Of a DNA stretch of 14,592 bases, positions 1 through 6,786 are shown piece after piece. The translations under genes and the position numbers were made by a program. Source of the stretch: CAZXYF01 sp964644705. Its GTDB lineage: Bacteria > Planctomycetota > Brocadiia > SM23-32. The stretch covers positions 1-14,592 of the forward strand of contig CAZXYF010000068.1 in assembly GCA_964644705.1 (NCBI GenBank), written 5' to 3'. The notes beneath the pieces were generated by a model. It did no database searches and was not told where the DNA came from. It saw only the letters and a list, made by a program, of their open reading frames with translations. Numbering within the stretch: position 1 is the stretch's first letter; every line of letters starts with the position of its first letter.

Positions 1-36
1 CGTTGGGACTAAAAATACAGCTAATCGACACCAAAC

Positions 37-51
37 CGGGTTTGAAACCCG
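37..51. repeat. Inverted repeat downstream of murD, possible weak terminator
   Basis: A perfect 7-bp inverted repeat (CGGGTTT, one base, AAACCCG) lies 26 bases past the murD stop. It is nested inside a second inverted repeat, ACTAAAA at 8-14 and TTTTAGT at 57-63. Reading in the murD direction, the distal arm of the outer repeat carries a T-run, so the whole 8-63 block could fold into a terminator-like RNA. There is no clean U-tract directly after the GC stem, so termination is a guess. Bases 1-76 contain no convincing gene. Confidence 0.3.
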
Positions 52-76
52 AAAGATTTTAGTTCAGCCCGCTTAC

Positions 77-1570
77 TCATGCGCAGTCTGCACTGGGGGA
101 AGCGTGTTGTTCGCAGAGCTGCCGGACGACGTCCTTGAACTGACGGCCCCGTTCGGCGAAATTCTCAAACATGTCAAAGCTGGCGCACGCGGGAGAGAAA
201 AGCACCGTGGATCCCGGCATGGACAGTTCATAGGCCGTTTGAACCGCCCCTTCCAGCGTGTCGGCTTCCTCAATCACGGGCTGGTGTCCTTCCCTCAGGC
301 CGATTTCGCGAGTGCCCTGAGCTATCTCCGGGCCGGATGTTCCCAGTGTGACCAGCACCTCCACGCGTTCCACCACGGTTTCTGAGAGCAGCCGCAGGTT
401 GAGGTCCTTATTGTATCCTCCGGCGATGAGCGTGAGCGGGCTGTCGAAACTTTCGACGCCGGCGATGGTGGAATGCGGTGTGGTGGAATCGGAGTCGTTG
501 TAAAACGTGATGCCGTCGATATCCCCGCATTTTTCGAGGCGGTGTTCCAGCGGTTCAAAATCGTTGAGGGCGCGGCGCACATTGTTGGCCGACACCCCCA
601 GCCACCGAGCGGCGGCTGAGGCGGCCAGAGCGTTTGCAACGTTATGCTCGCCAGGAAGCGCCACCTGATCGGCCGTGCAAATAACCTGTTGGGTCCCCTC
701 ATGAGTCCAGATCAGTCGTCCTCCTCTGAGGGAAGTGCCATCGTAGAAGTCAGGCGTGGCCTCATCCATATCGAAGGCCAGTGTTTCCGCAGCTGGCGGC
801 TCCTCCATCCAGGACCGCAGAGTGGAATCCTGAACGTTCAGAACGGCGGCATCGGCGGAGTCTTGGTGCGTGAGGATATTCTTTTTGGCGGCGGCGTACG
901 CGGAAAAGGAACCGTACCGATCCAGATGGTTGGGGATTATGTTTGTGACCACCGCAACGTGGGGGGACCACGGGAGATGTGCGGCGTCCTCCAGCTGGAC
1001 ACTGCTGAGTTCGAGCACGACGATCTCATCGTTCGAGATGTTATCGATTTCAGGCAGCAGGGAGATGCCCATGTTCCCCCCCACACGGACCGTGCGGGGG
1101 CCGTTGTTCAGCATTGCGGCCAGCATGGATGTTGTGGTGGATTTTCCAACCGAACCCGTGACGGCGGCAATGGGAGCCGGGCAAAGGGAAAGGAAGAGGT
1201 TCATCGGACTCGTAACGGGAACGCCTTCATCCCAACAGGTTCGGACCAGTTCTCCATCACGGGGGACGGCCGGATTAACCACTACGAGATCGGCCCGGAC
1301 AATATCTTCGATTCGGTTCTCACCCAGTTGGTAACACAGAGGTAGATCGGACAGCCGATCCAGAGCGGGAGCAAGACGTTCGGCCGATTTCTGATCCGAT
1401 ACCAGAACGTTTGCCCCACGATTGGCCAGAAAGCGGGCGGCCCCCTCTCCACCGCCGAATAAACCGAGTCCCACCAGCACGGCTTTGGAATTTGAGAGGT
1501 TTCTGGTGATACTCTGCAGGGCCTCGTGGGAGCAGAGCTGTGGCGTTGCGTCGGATACTTCGTCGGTCAT
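77..1570 (-). CDS. murD: UDP-N-acetylmuramoyl-L-alanine--D-glutamate ligase (MurD)
   Basis: A cytoplasmic Mur ligase that adds D-glutamate to UDP-MurNAc-L-Ala using ATP, a step in peptidoglycan precursor synthesis. The 497 residues are slightly longer than typical MurD (about 440-470). The order is an N-terminal Rossmann-like domain (GLGLFGGGEG at 34-43), a P-loop TGSVGKST at 138-145, LELSS at 186-190, NHLDRY at 214-219 followed by AAAK with the probable carbamylated Lys229, HN at 309-310, EHRLE at 342-346, GGYNKD at 384-389, and the MurD-specific C-terminal stretch at 459-478 (SPACASFDMFENF then ERGRQF). Two departures: the P-loop has S-V where T/S-N is usual, and the normal NDSKAT motif reads NDSDST (358-363), with Asp361 at the lysine position. 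The ATG overlaps the stop of the upstream lipoprotein gene (ATGA), and AGGAG (1576-1580 on the complement) sits 5 bases before it, so translation is probably coupled. The gene lies outside any visible dcw cluster. Confidence 0.95.
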   Translation of the reverse strand: MTDEVSDATPQLCSHEALQSITRNLSNSKAVLVGLGLFGGGEGAARFLANRGANVLVSDQKSAERLAPALDRLSDLPLCYQLGENRIEDIVRADLVVVNPAVPRDGELVRTCWDEGVPVTSPMNLFLSLCPAPIAAVTGSVGKSTTTSMLAAMLNNGPRTVRVGGNMGISLLPEIDNISNDEIVVLELSSVQLEDAAHLPWSPHVAVVTNIIPNHLDRYGSFSAYAAAKKNILTHQDSADAAVLNVQDSTLRSWMEEPPAAETLAFDMDEATPDFYDGTSLRGGRLIWTHEGTQQVICTADQVALPGEHNVANALAASAAARWLGVSANNVRRALNDFEPLEHRLEKCGDIDGITFYNDSDSTTPHSTIAGVESFDSPLTLIAGGYNKDLNLRLLSETVVERVEVLVTLGTSGPEIAQGTREIGLREGHQPVIEEADTLEGAVQTAYELSMPGSTVLFSPACASFDMFENFAERGRQFKDVVRQLCEQHASPSADCA

Positions 1571-2340
1571 TGTCTCTCCTCAAGTTGGGTTGTTTCTAGT
1601 GTTTCTTCTTCTGTGGCGTCCTTCTGGGCGCTGGCAAGAACCCGCGCCAGGCTATGAGCGGTTTCCAGAAGGGTATGTTTCATGACAAACTGATCACTGA
1701 ACGTGCTGGGGTTGGGCAGCCACGGGGTATTGCCGAGATGCCGGCGCCGGTCGACGAATTCCATGGCAATGCGGCCGGTATCGATGTTGTAAATCCGCCC
1801 CTCCAGTTGAAAATCGGTTGCTCCCCCCTTCTGGAGGAAAGGGAGAAAATAGCTGAAGAAGCGTTGAGTACCGGATCCCGTTTCAAAAACCGTGCACATG
1901 CCTTCGATGCGCAGAGCGGGATGGGGAACGGTCTCATCGCTGTTCTTTGTGACCTTTTTGAACTGATTGGTTTCCCTGAGTTCACTGACCAGTAACTGCC
2001 GAAAATAGTTGGCATACCTCTGTGCAACTGCGGGATGATCAACCCATTCCTCCCCCACGGCAATATTGCCCACGATACAGCCTTTATATCGGGAAAAATT
2101 CACATCAGCCGGGCTGTAAATCAGGGAAATAACGGGATCCATCGCGTCGCTCATGCGGCCATACTGTTCGACATATTCGTAAGTTTTGGTGGGTTCGGGA
2201 TAGCTGTTGCACCCCCACTGGAGGGACAGAAACAGACCGAGAATGAGGATGGACGGCAGGCGGATAGAGGGGTGTCGAACAGTGGATAAAAAGTTTGACA
2301 TGATGGTATCCAGGAGTAGGGGAGGGGAGACAACAATCAT
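1567..2340 (-). CDS. Putative DUF4410-like lipoprotein
   Basis: A 257-residue exported protein of unknown function. A hydrophobic stretch (about 30-43) ends in a weak lipobox, QWGC, with Cys44 as the possible lipidation site. The mature part has the layout I associate with DUF4410-type lipoproteins: a region around YKGCIVGNI (65-73), a helix with many Gln/Arg, F-K-K-V, a LRIEGMCTVFETGSG strand, then aromatic and Gly residues and a D-TGR motif (about 170-174). This family call is by resemblance only. Start choice is uncertain. The ATG at 2340 overlaps the OmpA-gene stop (ATGA) and suits translational coupling. An internal ATG at 2301 would give a more normal 31-residue signal peptide, but it has no visible Shine-Dalgarno. 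The protein sits between an OmpA-family lipoprotein and murD, which suggests an envelope role. Confidence 0.75.
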   Translation of the reverse strand: MIVVSPPLLLDTIMSNFLSTVRHPSIRLPSILILGLFLSLQWGCNSYPEPTKTYEYVEQYGRMSDAMDPVISLIYSPADVNFSRYKGCIVGNIAVGEEWVDHPAVAQRYANYFRQLLVSELRETNQFKKVTKNSDETVPHPALRIEGMCTVFETGSGTQRFFSYFLPFLQKGGATDFQLEGRIYNIDTGRIAMEFVDRRRHLGNTPWLPNPSTFSDQFVMKHTLLETAHSLARVLASAQKDATEEETLETTQLEERQ

Positions 2341-3167
2341 TTCTGGGGGCGAATAATGATCTCCGCCCGACGGTTTTTCCGACGACCCTCGGGAGAGTCG
2401 TTAGAGGCGACGGGCTGGGTATCGGCAAGGCCGACGGCGCGGATACGGTCCCGCGGGATGTCGAATTTGTCGATCAAAAGGTGGACGACAGCCAGCGCGC
2501 GGTGTGCAGAGAGCTCCCAGTTTGATTCCCATCCGCTGTGCTTAATCGGGACATTATCAGTATGTCCCCGTACTTCGATCTCCGCGTTGGGATACTTCTT
2601 CCGGATTTTCCGGGCCGCTTTCGAAAGAACCTCCGTGCCTTTATCCGTCAATTCGGCTTCCCCGCTATCGAACAACAAATCCGATAGGATAGTCATTTTC
2701 ACCTCGCCCACGTTGTTCTGACTGACCGAGACGTTTTCAGAATCCAGCTGGTTACGCAGAGATGTCAGCTCCTCACGGGCTTTCTCATGGGCTTCCAGAA
2801 GTGCCTTGCGCTGGGCTTCCTGTTTTTCGAGTTTGGTGCGGAGCGTCTCGACCTTCCCCTCCTTTTTACCCAGTTTTTTCCGCATGGTCTTCATTTTTTC
2901 AACGCTGGGCATCTGAGGCATATCGTCGGGGTAATAATAATCAGCCACAACTGCTCCTGTGGTCGCGCCCAATCCCAGGCCGATCAGTCCCCCGGGAACA
3001 CCGCCCAACGCCGTCATGTGTCCGGCTGTTGCTCCCACCGCGCCGAGAGCTCCGCCCCCGATGGCAGCTCCCTTCTGAACATTTGTGCTCTTCTGGACTG
3101 TTCCACAACCGGCGGACATAATCAGCAAGGTGCTGACCACAGCGATCAGTAGTTTTCTTTTCATCAT
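2337..3167 (-). CDS. OmpA-family peptidoglycan-binding lipoprotein
   Basis: A 276-residue outer-membrane-type lipoprotein, likely anchoring or organising the outer membrane on peptidoglycan. An N-terminal signal with K/R and a hydrophobic core ends in the lipobox MSAGC (Cys21). It is followed by a Gly/Ala-rich glycine-zipper segment (about 33-77), a YYYPDDMP linker, a charged coiled coil (about 88-145) and a C-terminal OmpA domain (about 153-274). The OmpA domain shows GHTDNVPI, NWELSAHRA and, near the end, EGRRKNRRAEI; the conserved Asp and Arg that bind diaminopimelate in this family are present. The layout resembles Pal/YiaD-type proteins, but with a coiled coil between zipper and OmpA domain. 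Two consecutive ATGs start the gene, with GGAGAGG (3174-3180 on the complement) 6 bases before the first. First gene of the operon with the DUF4410-like gene and murD; its stop overlaps the next start as ATGA. Confidence 0.9.
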   Translation of the reverse strand: MMKRKLLIAVVSTLLIMSAGCGTVQKSTNVQKGAAIGGGALGAVGATAGHMTALGGVPGGLIGLGLGATTGAVVADYYYPDDMPQMPSVEKMKTMRKKLGKKEGKVETLRTKLEKQEAQRKALLEAHEKAREELTSLRNQLDSENVSVSQNNVGEVKMTILSDLLFDSGEAELTDKGTEVLSKAARKIRKKYPNAEIEVRGHTDNVPIKHSGWESNWELSAHRALAVVHLLIDKFDIPRDRIRAVGLADTQPVASNDSPEGRRKNRRAEIIIRPQK

Positions 3168-3229
3168 TGTGAACCTCTCCCTGAAACATTGCGAATTCGA
3201 TCAGAAATCCATCCAATTCCACTAATACG

Positions 3230-3259
3230 ACTGTACGGAAGCTGCCCCGCGTTTTTCAA
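3230..3259 (-). promoter_or_regulatory. Candidate sigma70-type promoter for the OmpA-lipoprotein-murD operon
   Basis: On the complement strand TTGAAA (3259-3254) is followed after 18 bases by TACAGT (3235-3230). This would give a leader of roughly 55-60 bases ahead of the OmpA-family gene. The match is moderate and the spacing slightly long, so this is a plausible rather than firm promoter. Confidence 0.35.
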
Positions 3260-3304
3260 GGATTGTTCCGAACAGGTTGGGATTGGAATGGCAGGAAACT
3301 CTCC

Positions 3305-3329
3305 CAACGGGGTACGTGGGGGCCCGTTG
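3305..3329. repeat. 7-bp inverted repeat in the divergent region
   Basis: CAACGGG and CCCGTTG pair perfectly across an 11-base, G-rich loop. It lies about 140 bases upstream of the OmpA-family start and 370 bases upstream of xylA. It could be an operator or part of a degraded gene; nothing shows which. Confidence 0.3.
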
Positions 3330-3686
3330 AAATGTGTGTCTGTTCTATAACTGGGGTAATCAAACGGTTACGATGATGGCGATCGGCTTGCGAGCGGCGT
3401 GTTAAAAGTGCACAGCCGGGAAAAATATGACGGCAAAAAAGAGGCCTCTACCCGGGCGATGGCGTTGGTGTAAAGGGTGGCGCAGCCGAAGATGTGGGGG
3501 ATGCAGATCAGCTTCTTATCCGGTGGGGCATGGCCTCATCATCAGCCGCGGTCGGGGATTTGTCCTCGTCGGTTTTCTTTTGGCCCGATTTTCGTTACTC
3601 TAATTTTCTGATTTGCGTTCGCATATGCTGCGGATGGAGATACGGATATGCAGGCGAAACTGTTTCCCCTTACTTCTTGTGATATC

Positions 3687-3694
3687 AGGAGGAG
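3687..3694 (+). promoter_or_regulatory. Strong ribosome binding site of xylA
   Basis: AGGAGGAG lies directly before the xylA ATG at 3698. It is one of the best Shine-Dalgarno matches in the window, and it fixes the start of the gene and suggests high expression. Confidence 0.8.
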
Positions 3695-3697
3695 ATC

Positions 3698-5023
3698 ATG
3701 ACGGAATATTTTCCCGAAGTGAAGGATCAGGTGCCGTACGAAGGGCCTGGCTCAGATAACCCGATGGCATTCCGCTGGTATGAAGCGGATCGAGAGGTGG
3801 GCGGCAAGACGATGGCCGAACACCTTAAGTTCGCCGTGGCTTACTGGCATACGATGAAAGGTGATGGCTCTGACCCCTTCGGAGGACCGGTTTACGATCG
3901 GTCATGGGATGACGGGGCGGACGAGATGGATGTGGCGAAAAAGACGCAGGATGCGCTGTTTGAGTTCTGCCAGAAACTGGGCGTCGAATACTATTGTTTT
4001 CATGACCGTGATATCGCCCCGGCCGGCGATACGATCGAGGAAACGAATGAGAATCTACAGGAAATCGTGGACCGGGCGGAAAAACTGCAGGAAGAAACCG
4101 GTGTGAAGCTGCTATGGGGAACGGCGTGCCTTTTCGCCGATCCGAAATACACCCATGGGGCCGCAACTAATCCGGATCCTCTGGTCTTCGCGCACGGAGC
4201 CAGCCAGGTCCGACGTGCTATCGATGCTACCGTCCAGCTGGACGGTTCCGGGTATGTCTTCTGGGGAGGGCGTGAAGGATATACAACCCTTCTGAACACC
4301 GACATGAAGCGCGAGCGCGAGCAGATGGCGCGCATGCTCCACATGGCGGTGGATTACGGTCGGTCAAATGGGTTTGATGGGGTGTTTCTCATCGAGCCAA
4401 AACCAAAAGAACCCACGACGCACCAGTATGATTTTGATGCCGCCACCTGCATCGAATTCCTCCAGGAATTTGATCTGATGGAGGATTTCAAACTCAACGT
4501 GGAGGCCAATCATGCCACGCTGGCCGGTCACACGTATGCCCATGATCTGGCTGTGGCATCACTTGCTGATAAACTGGGAAGCCTCGATATCAATCGCGGA
4601 AACCCCAATCTTGGTTGGGATACGGATCAGTTCCCAACGGACATGTACAGTGCCACCAAAGCCATGATGGTAATCTTGAACCAGGACGGATTGGAGGGGG
4701 GAATGAACTTCGATGCCAAGGTGCGTCGGGGATCGTTCGATACCGAAGACCTCTTCCACGCGCACATCGGCGGCATGGACACCTTCGCGCGGGCTCTGCT
4801 GGTGGCCAACAAGATGAAAGAGGATGGCGTAATCGAAGAGTTTATCAGCGAACGTTATTCCGGATATGAGTCAGGCGTGGGCAAGGATATCATGGACGGT
4901 AATACGTCGCTGGAGGAACTTGAACAATACGCCATGAGTGAGGGGGGACCCGAACTTATCAGCGGCCGTCAGGAAAAGCTTGAAAACATCCTGAACGACT
5001 ATCTGTTCACCAAACACCTGTAA
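3698..5023 (+). CDS. xylA: Xylose isomerase (class II)
   Basis: A cytoplasmic metal-dependent TIM-barrel enzyme that converts D-xylose to D-xylulose (and glucose to fructose in many homologues). At 441 residues it has the length of class II enzymes. Visible motifs are FHDRD (101-105, catalytic His102 and Asp105), VFWGGREGY (187-195), EPKPKEP (233-239), NVEANHATLAGH (267-278) and LDINRGNPNLGWDTDQFPT (296-314). The metal ligands expected for the family are all in place: Glu233, Glu269, His272, Asp297, Asp308, Asp310 and Asp339, with Lys235 as well. It is preceded by AGGAGGAG and followed by a terminator, so it is probably monocistronic. No xylulokinase, transporter or XylR regulator is in the window, so whether it serves xylose use specifically cannot be told from context. 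Confidence 0.97.
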   Translation: MTEYFPEVKDQVPYEGPGSDNPMAFRWYEADREVGGKTMAEHLKFAVAYWHTMKGDGSDPFGGPVYDRSWDDGADEMDVAKKTQDALFEFCQKLGVEYYCFHDRDIAPAGDTIEETNENLQEIVDRAEKLQEETGVKLLWGTACLFADPKYTHGAATNPDPLVFAHGASQVRRAIDATVQLDGSGYVFWGGREGYTTLLNTDMKREREQMARMLHMAVDYGRSNGFDGVFLIEPKPKEPTTHQYDFDAATCIEFLQEFDLMEDFKLNVEANHATLAGHTYAHDLAVASLADKLGSLDINRGNPNLGWDTDQFPTDMYSATKAMMVILNQDGLEGGMNFDAKVRRGSFDTEDLFHAHIGGMDTFARALLVANKMKEDGVIEEFISERYSGYESGVGKDIMDGNTSLEELEQYAMSEGGPELISGRQEKLENILNDYLFTKHL

Positions 5024-5050
5024 CCCCCAGAGCTCCCGTGTTGCGGGGGT
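5023..5050 (+). repeat. First hairpin after xylA
   Basis: ACCCCC (5023-5028) can pair with GGGGGT (5045-5050). Alternatively CCCG (5035-5038) can pair with CGGG (5044-5047) around TGTTG. It starts at the xylA stop codon and lies 33 bases before the true terminator. It may protect the 3' end of the message; no U-tract follows it. Confidence 0.35.
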
Positions 5051-5082
5051 GCGATGGAATAGGAAGAAGGAAGACGACAGAT

Positions 5083-5123
5083 TCCCTCCCGTCTCTGGTT
5101 CCAGCGGCGGGAGGGATTTTTTT
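5083..5123 (+). terminator. Rho-independent terminator of xylA
   Basis: A perfect 9-bp GC-rich stem (TCCCTCCCG at 5083-5091, CGGGAGGGA at 5108-5116) is followed at once by seven T residues. The 16-base loop can form a small inner stem (CTGG/CCAG). The polarity fits transcription from xylA; there is no T-run on the other side, so it should not stop the converging fmt operon. Bases 5124-5242 hold nothing else I can support. Confidence 0.9.
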
Positions 5124-5242
5124 ATACGTTCTCACAGCTGACGCATTGACGACTCGTGAAATGCCCGGGTTTATGGCTCATGGAAGTCCGCTCCACGTCC
5201 CGCTTTTTTGGGGCCAGGTCCCCCGCGCACCGGTATGGCTGA

Positions 5243-6193
5243 TCACTCAAATCTGTCTCCGGAGTCCACCCGGTAACCGTTGAGGAAATCGGCCGCATCC
5301 ATCTCGCGGCTGTTGGCTGGCTTAATCCGCTCTATGATGACCGCCCCGTCTCCAGTCTGAACCCTCAGTCCATCATCCGTGTTGGCTGTGATGACTGTTC
5401 CTGGTTCTTCATCTTCGCCGTCAGGGTGGATCGCCTCCACAGAGGTAAGAATGACATTTTCGGATTTGTTTGATTCCTGAAGTGTGGTTTGAGCGCCCGG
5501 CCAGGGGGTGACACCGCGGACGAATCGTTCTATCTGGGTCGCGGTCTGATACCAGTTGATTTCACCGTCAGATTTCTTCAGCTTTGGAGCCCGGGTGGCC
5601 TTCTGGTCATCTTGTGCCCGTTCCTCGATACCGTGTCCGGCATCCAGTTGGTTGACCACCTCACTCAGCTCTTCGGCGCCCAACCGGGCCAACTGGTCGT
5701 GAAGTTCGCCAACGGTCGTTTCTGAGCCAATGTCAACCGTCCTCTGTTGCAGAATGGGGCCTGAATCCAGTTCCGGCATGATGCGCTGAATGGTGATTCC
5801 CGTTTGTTTTTCCCCACGAATGATGGCCCAGTGGATGGGGGCAGCCCCCCTGTATTTTGGCAACAGGGAGGCATGCAGGTTGAGAAAACCGCGGGGAGGT
5901 GCTTCCAGCAACTCGGGGGGCAGAATTTCACCGTAAGCGACGACAATTCCCAGCTCGGCGCCTGTTTGTTGAATGCGGTCCCGGGCTTCCGGATGGTTGA
6001 CGGATTCCGGTTGGTACACGTCAAGGCCCAGTTCCAATGCCGCACGTTTGACCGCCGGGGGGCTGGGCTTTCGGCCTCGCCCTCTGGGTTTATCCGGTCG
6101 GGTGATAACCAGGGAAATTTCATGACCCTCACTGTGGAGAGCCCGCAGAGAGGGAACGGAAAAATCAGGGGTTCCGAGGAAAACAATATTCAT
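5243..6193 (-). CDS. fmt: Methionyl-tRNA formyltransferase
   Basis: Transfers a formyl group from 10-formyl-tetrahydrofolate to the amino group of initiator Met-tRNA. The 316 residues match the family length (about 310-320). The N-terminal Rossmann domain starts FLGTPDFSVPSL (5-16) and has RPDKPRGRGRK (32-42), the loop that contacts tRNA. The catalytic set is in NLHASLLPKYRGAAPI (105-120; Asn105 and His107) and ELDSGPIL (141-148; Asp143). APKLKKSDGEINW (about 207-219) opens the C-terminal OB-fold domain, which runs to the end. The start has only a weak Shine-Dalgarno (CGGAT on the complement). It is the last gene of the def-zinc ribbon-DUF116-fmt set, 121 bases after DUF116. That gap has no clear terminator or promoter, so cotranscription is likely but not shown. 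Confidence 0.96.
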   Translation of the reverse strand: MNIVFLGTPDFSVPSLRALHSEGHEISLVITRPDKPRGRGRKPSPPAVKRAALELGLDVYQPESVNHPEARDRIQQTGAELGIVVAYGEILPPELLEAPPRGFLNLHASLLPKYRGAAPIHWAIIRGEKQTGITIQRIMPELDSGPILQQRTVDIGSETTVGELHDQLARLGAEELSEVVNQLDAGHGIEERAQDDQKATRAPKLKKSDGEINWYQTATQIERFVRGVTPWPGAQTTLQESNKSENVILTSVEAIHPDGEDEEPGTVITANTDDGLRVQTGDGAVIIERIKPANSREMDAADFLNGYRVDSGDRFE

Positions 6194-6314
6194 AGCGTAA
6201 TCCGGTGAACGGGATGAAAGTGGCAGAAACGCGGATAAGCGGACGTCCAGAGATCTATCAAACGGGGGGGATGGCAGTGATGATTGGTTGAATCGTTATC
6301 TGGGGCCACCGTCA

Positions 6315-6782
6315 TCACTTCACGAACCACTGGATGGCTTTTTCAAGTTCTTCAACATCGACTTCCGTGTCAATGCACGGTCCGTGGGGGCGTATATTTA
6401 TTATCCCCAGAGCAGGTTTTGGGAAAATGCCTTTAAGGCCTTCCTGCAGTTCTTTCTCGCAGGCTACAGCAATCACTGCATCGACGCTGTCGTCTTTAGC
6501 CAGTTTGAGGGCCAGTCGACCGCCGGTCGCCACCGCGACCTGACAACCATATTTGTCAGCGAGATCAAGCACCTCTTTGGTGTGACAGCTGCCGCATCGC
6601 TCACAGGATTGAACGTCTCCAGACAGGTTTATTTCGCACTCACTGCACTGGAGACAGTTGGGCAGGAGTATGAGCAATCGATCCGGATCACATTGAGATC
6701 GCCGGATTCGGGTGACTGCGTTCAGTAATTTGACGATACGTCGTCCCATAAAATGGACCCGTTTTTGTGCCGGGGCCTCCAT
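6315..6782 (-). CDS. DUF116 cysteine-rich protein
   Basis: A 155-residue, probably soluble protein that I recognise as DUF116. No molecular function is established to my knowledge. It carries ten cysteines: Cys31, 43, 46, 49, 60, 63, 66, 80, 108 and 136. The cluster PNCLQCSEC (41-49) followed by C-x2-C-x2-C (60-66) looks like a site for zinc or an iron-sulfur cluster. Other family-like signatures are YGCQVAVATGG (78-88), VIAVACEKEL (103-112) and the C-terminal GPCIDTEVD (134-142). The start lies 4 bases after the stop of the zinc-ribbon membrane protein, so the two are almost surely cotranscribed. DUF116 genes are also found next to def and fmt in some Firmicutes (from memory), which hints at a link with initiator formylation or translation; that link is an inference. 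Confidence 0.85.
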   Translation of the reverse strand: MEAPAQKRVHFMGRRIVKLLNAVTRIRRSQCDPDRLLILLPNCLQCSECEINLSGDVQSCERCGSCHTKEVLDLADKYGCQVAVATGGRLALKLAKDDSVDAVIAVACEKELQEGLKGIFPKPALGIINIRPHGPCIDTEVDVEELEKAIQWFVK

Positions 6783-6786
6783 GATG

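Larger units (their letters stand above)
3168..3697. other. Divergent non-coding region between the OmpA operon and xylA
   Basis: A 530-bp region with no convincing gene; a 62-codon open frame at 3494-3682 has no Shine-Dalgarno and no recognisable features. It holds the candidate minus-strand promoter, an inverted repeat CAACGGG (3305-3311) / CCCGTTG (3323-3329) with an 11-base loop, and a 10-base perfect palindrome AGAGGCCTCT (3440-3449). It also has two similar 13-mers, CATATGCTGCGGA and GATATGCAGGCGA, 23 bases apart (around 3622-3657) in the xylA leader. I could not place a good promoter for xylA; an AT-rich patch at 3580-3610 is the likeliest area. Confidence 0.5.

Noticed and set aside
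644..1345. 233-codon plus-strand open frame opposite murD
   Set aside because: Antisense shadow of a well-supported murD; no motif or ribosome site.
3494..3682. 62-codon open frame in the divergent region
   Set aside because: No Shine-Dalgarno, no domain-like composition, and it ends right at the xylA leader.
5083..5123. Xyl terminator acting in both directions for xylA and fmt
   Set aside because: The T-run is only on the xylA side; reading from fmt the stem is not followed by T residues.
5038..5283. 81-codon plus-strand open frame after xylA
   Set aside because: It runs straight through the xylA terminator stem and into the end of fmt; no ribosome site.
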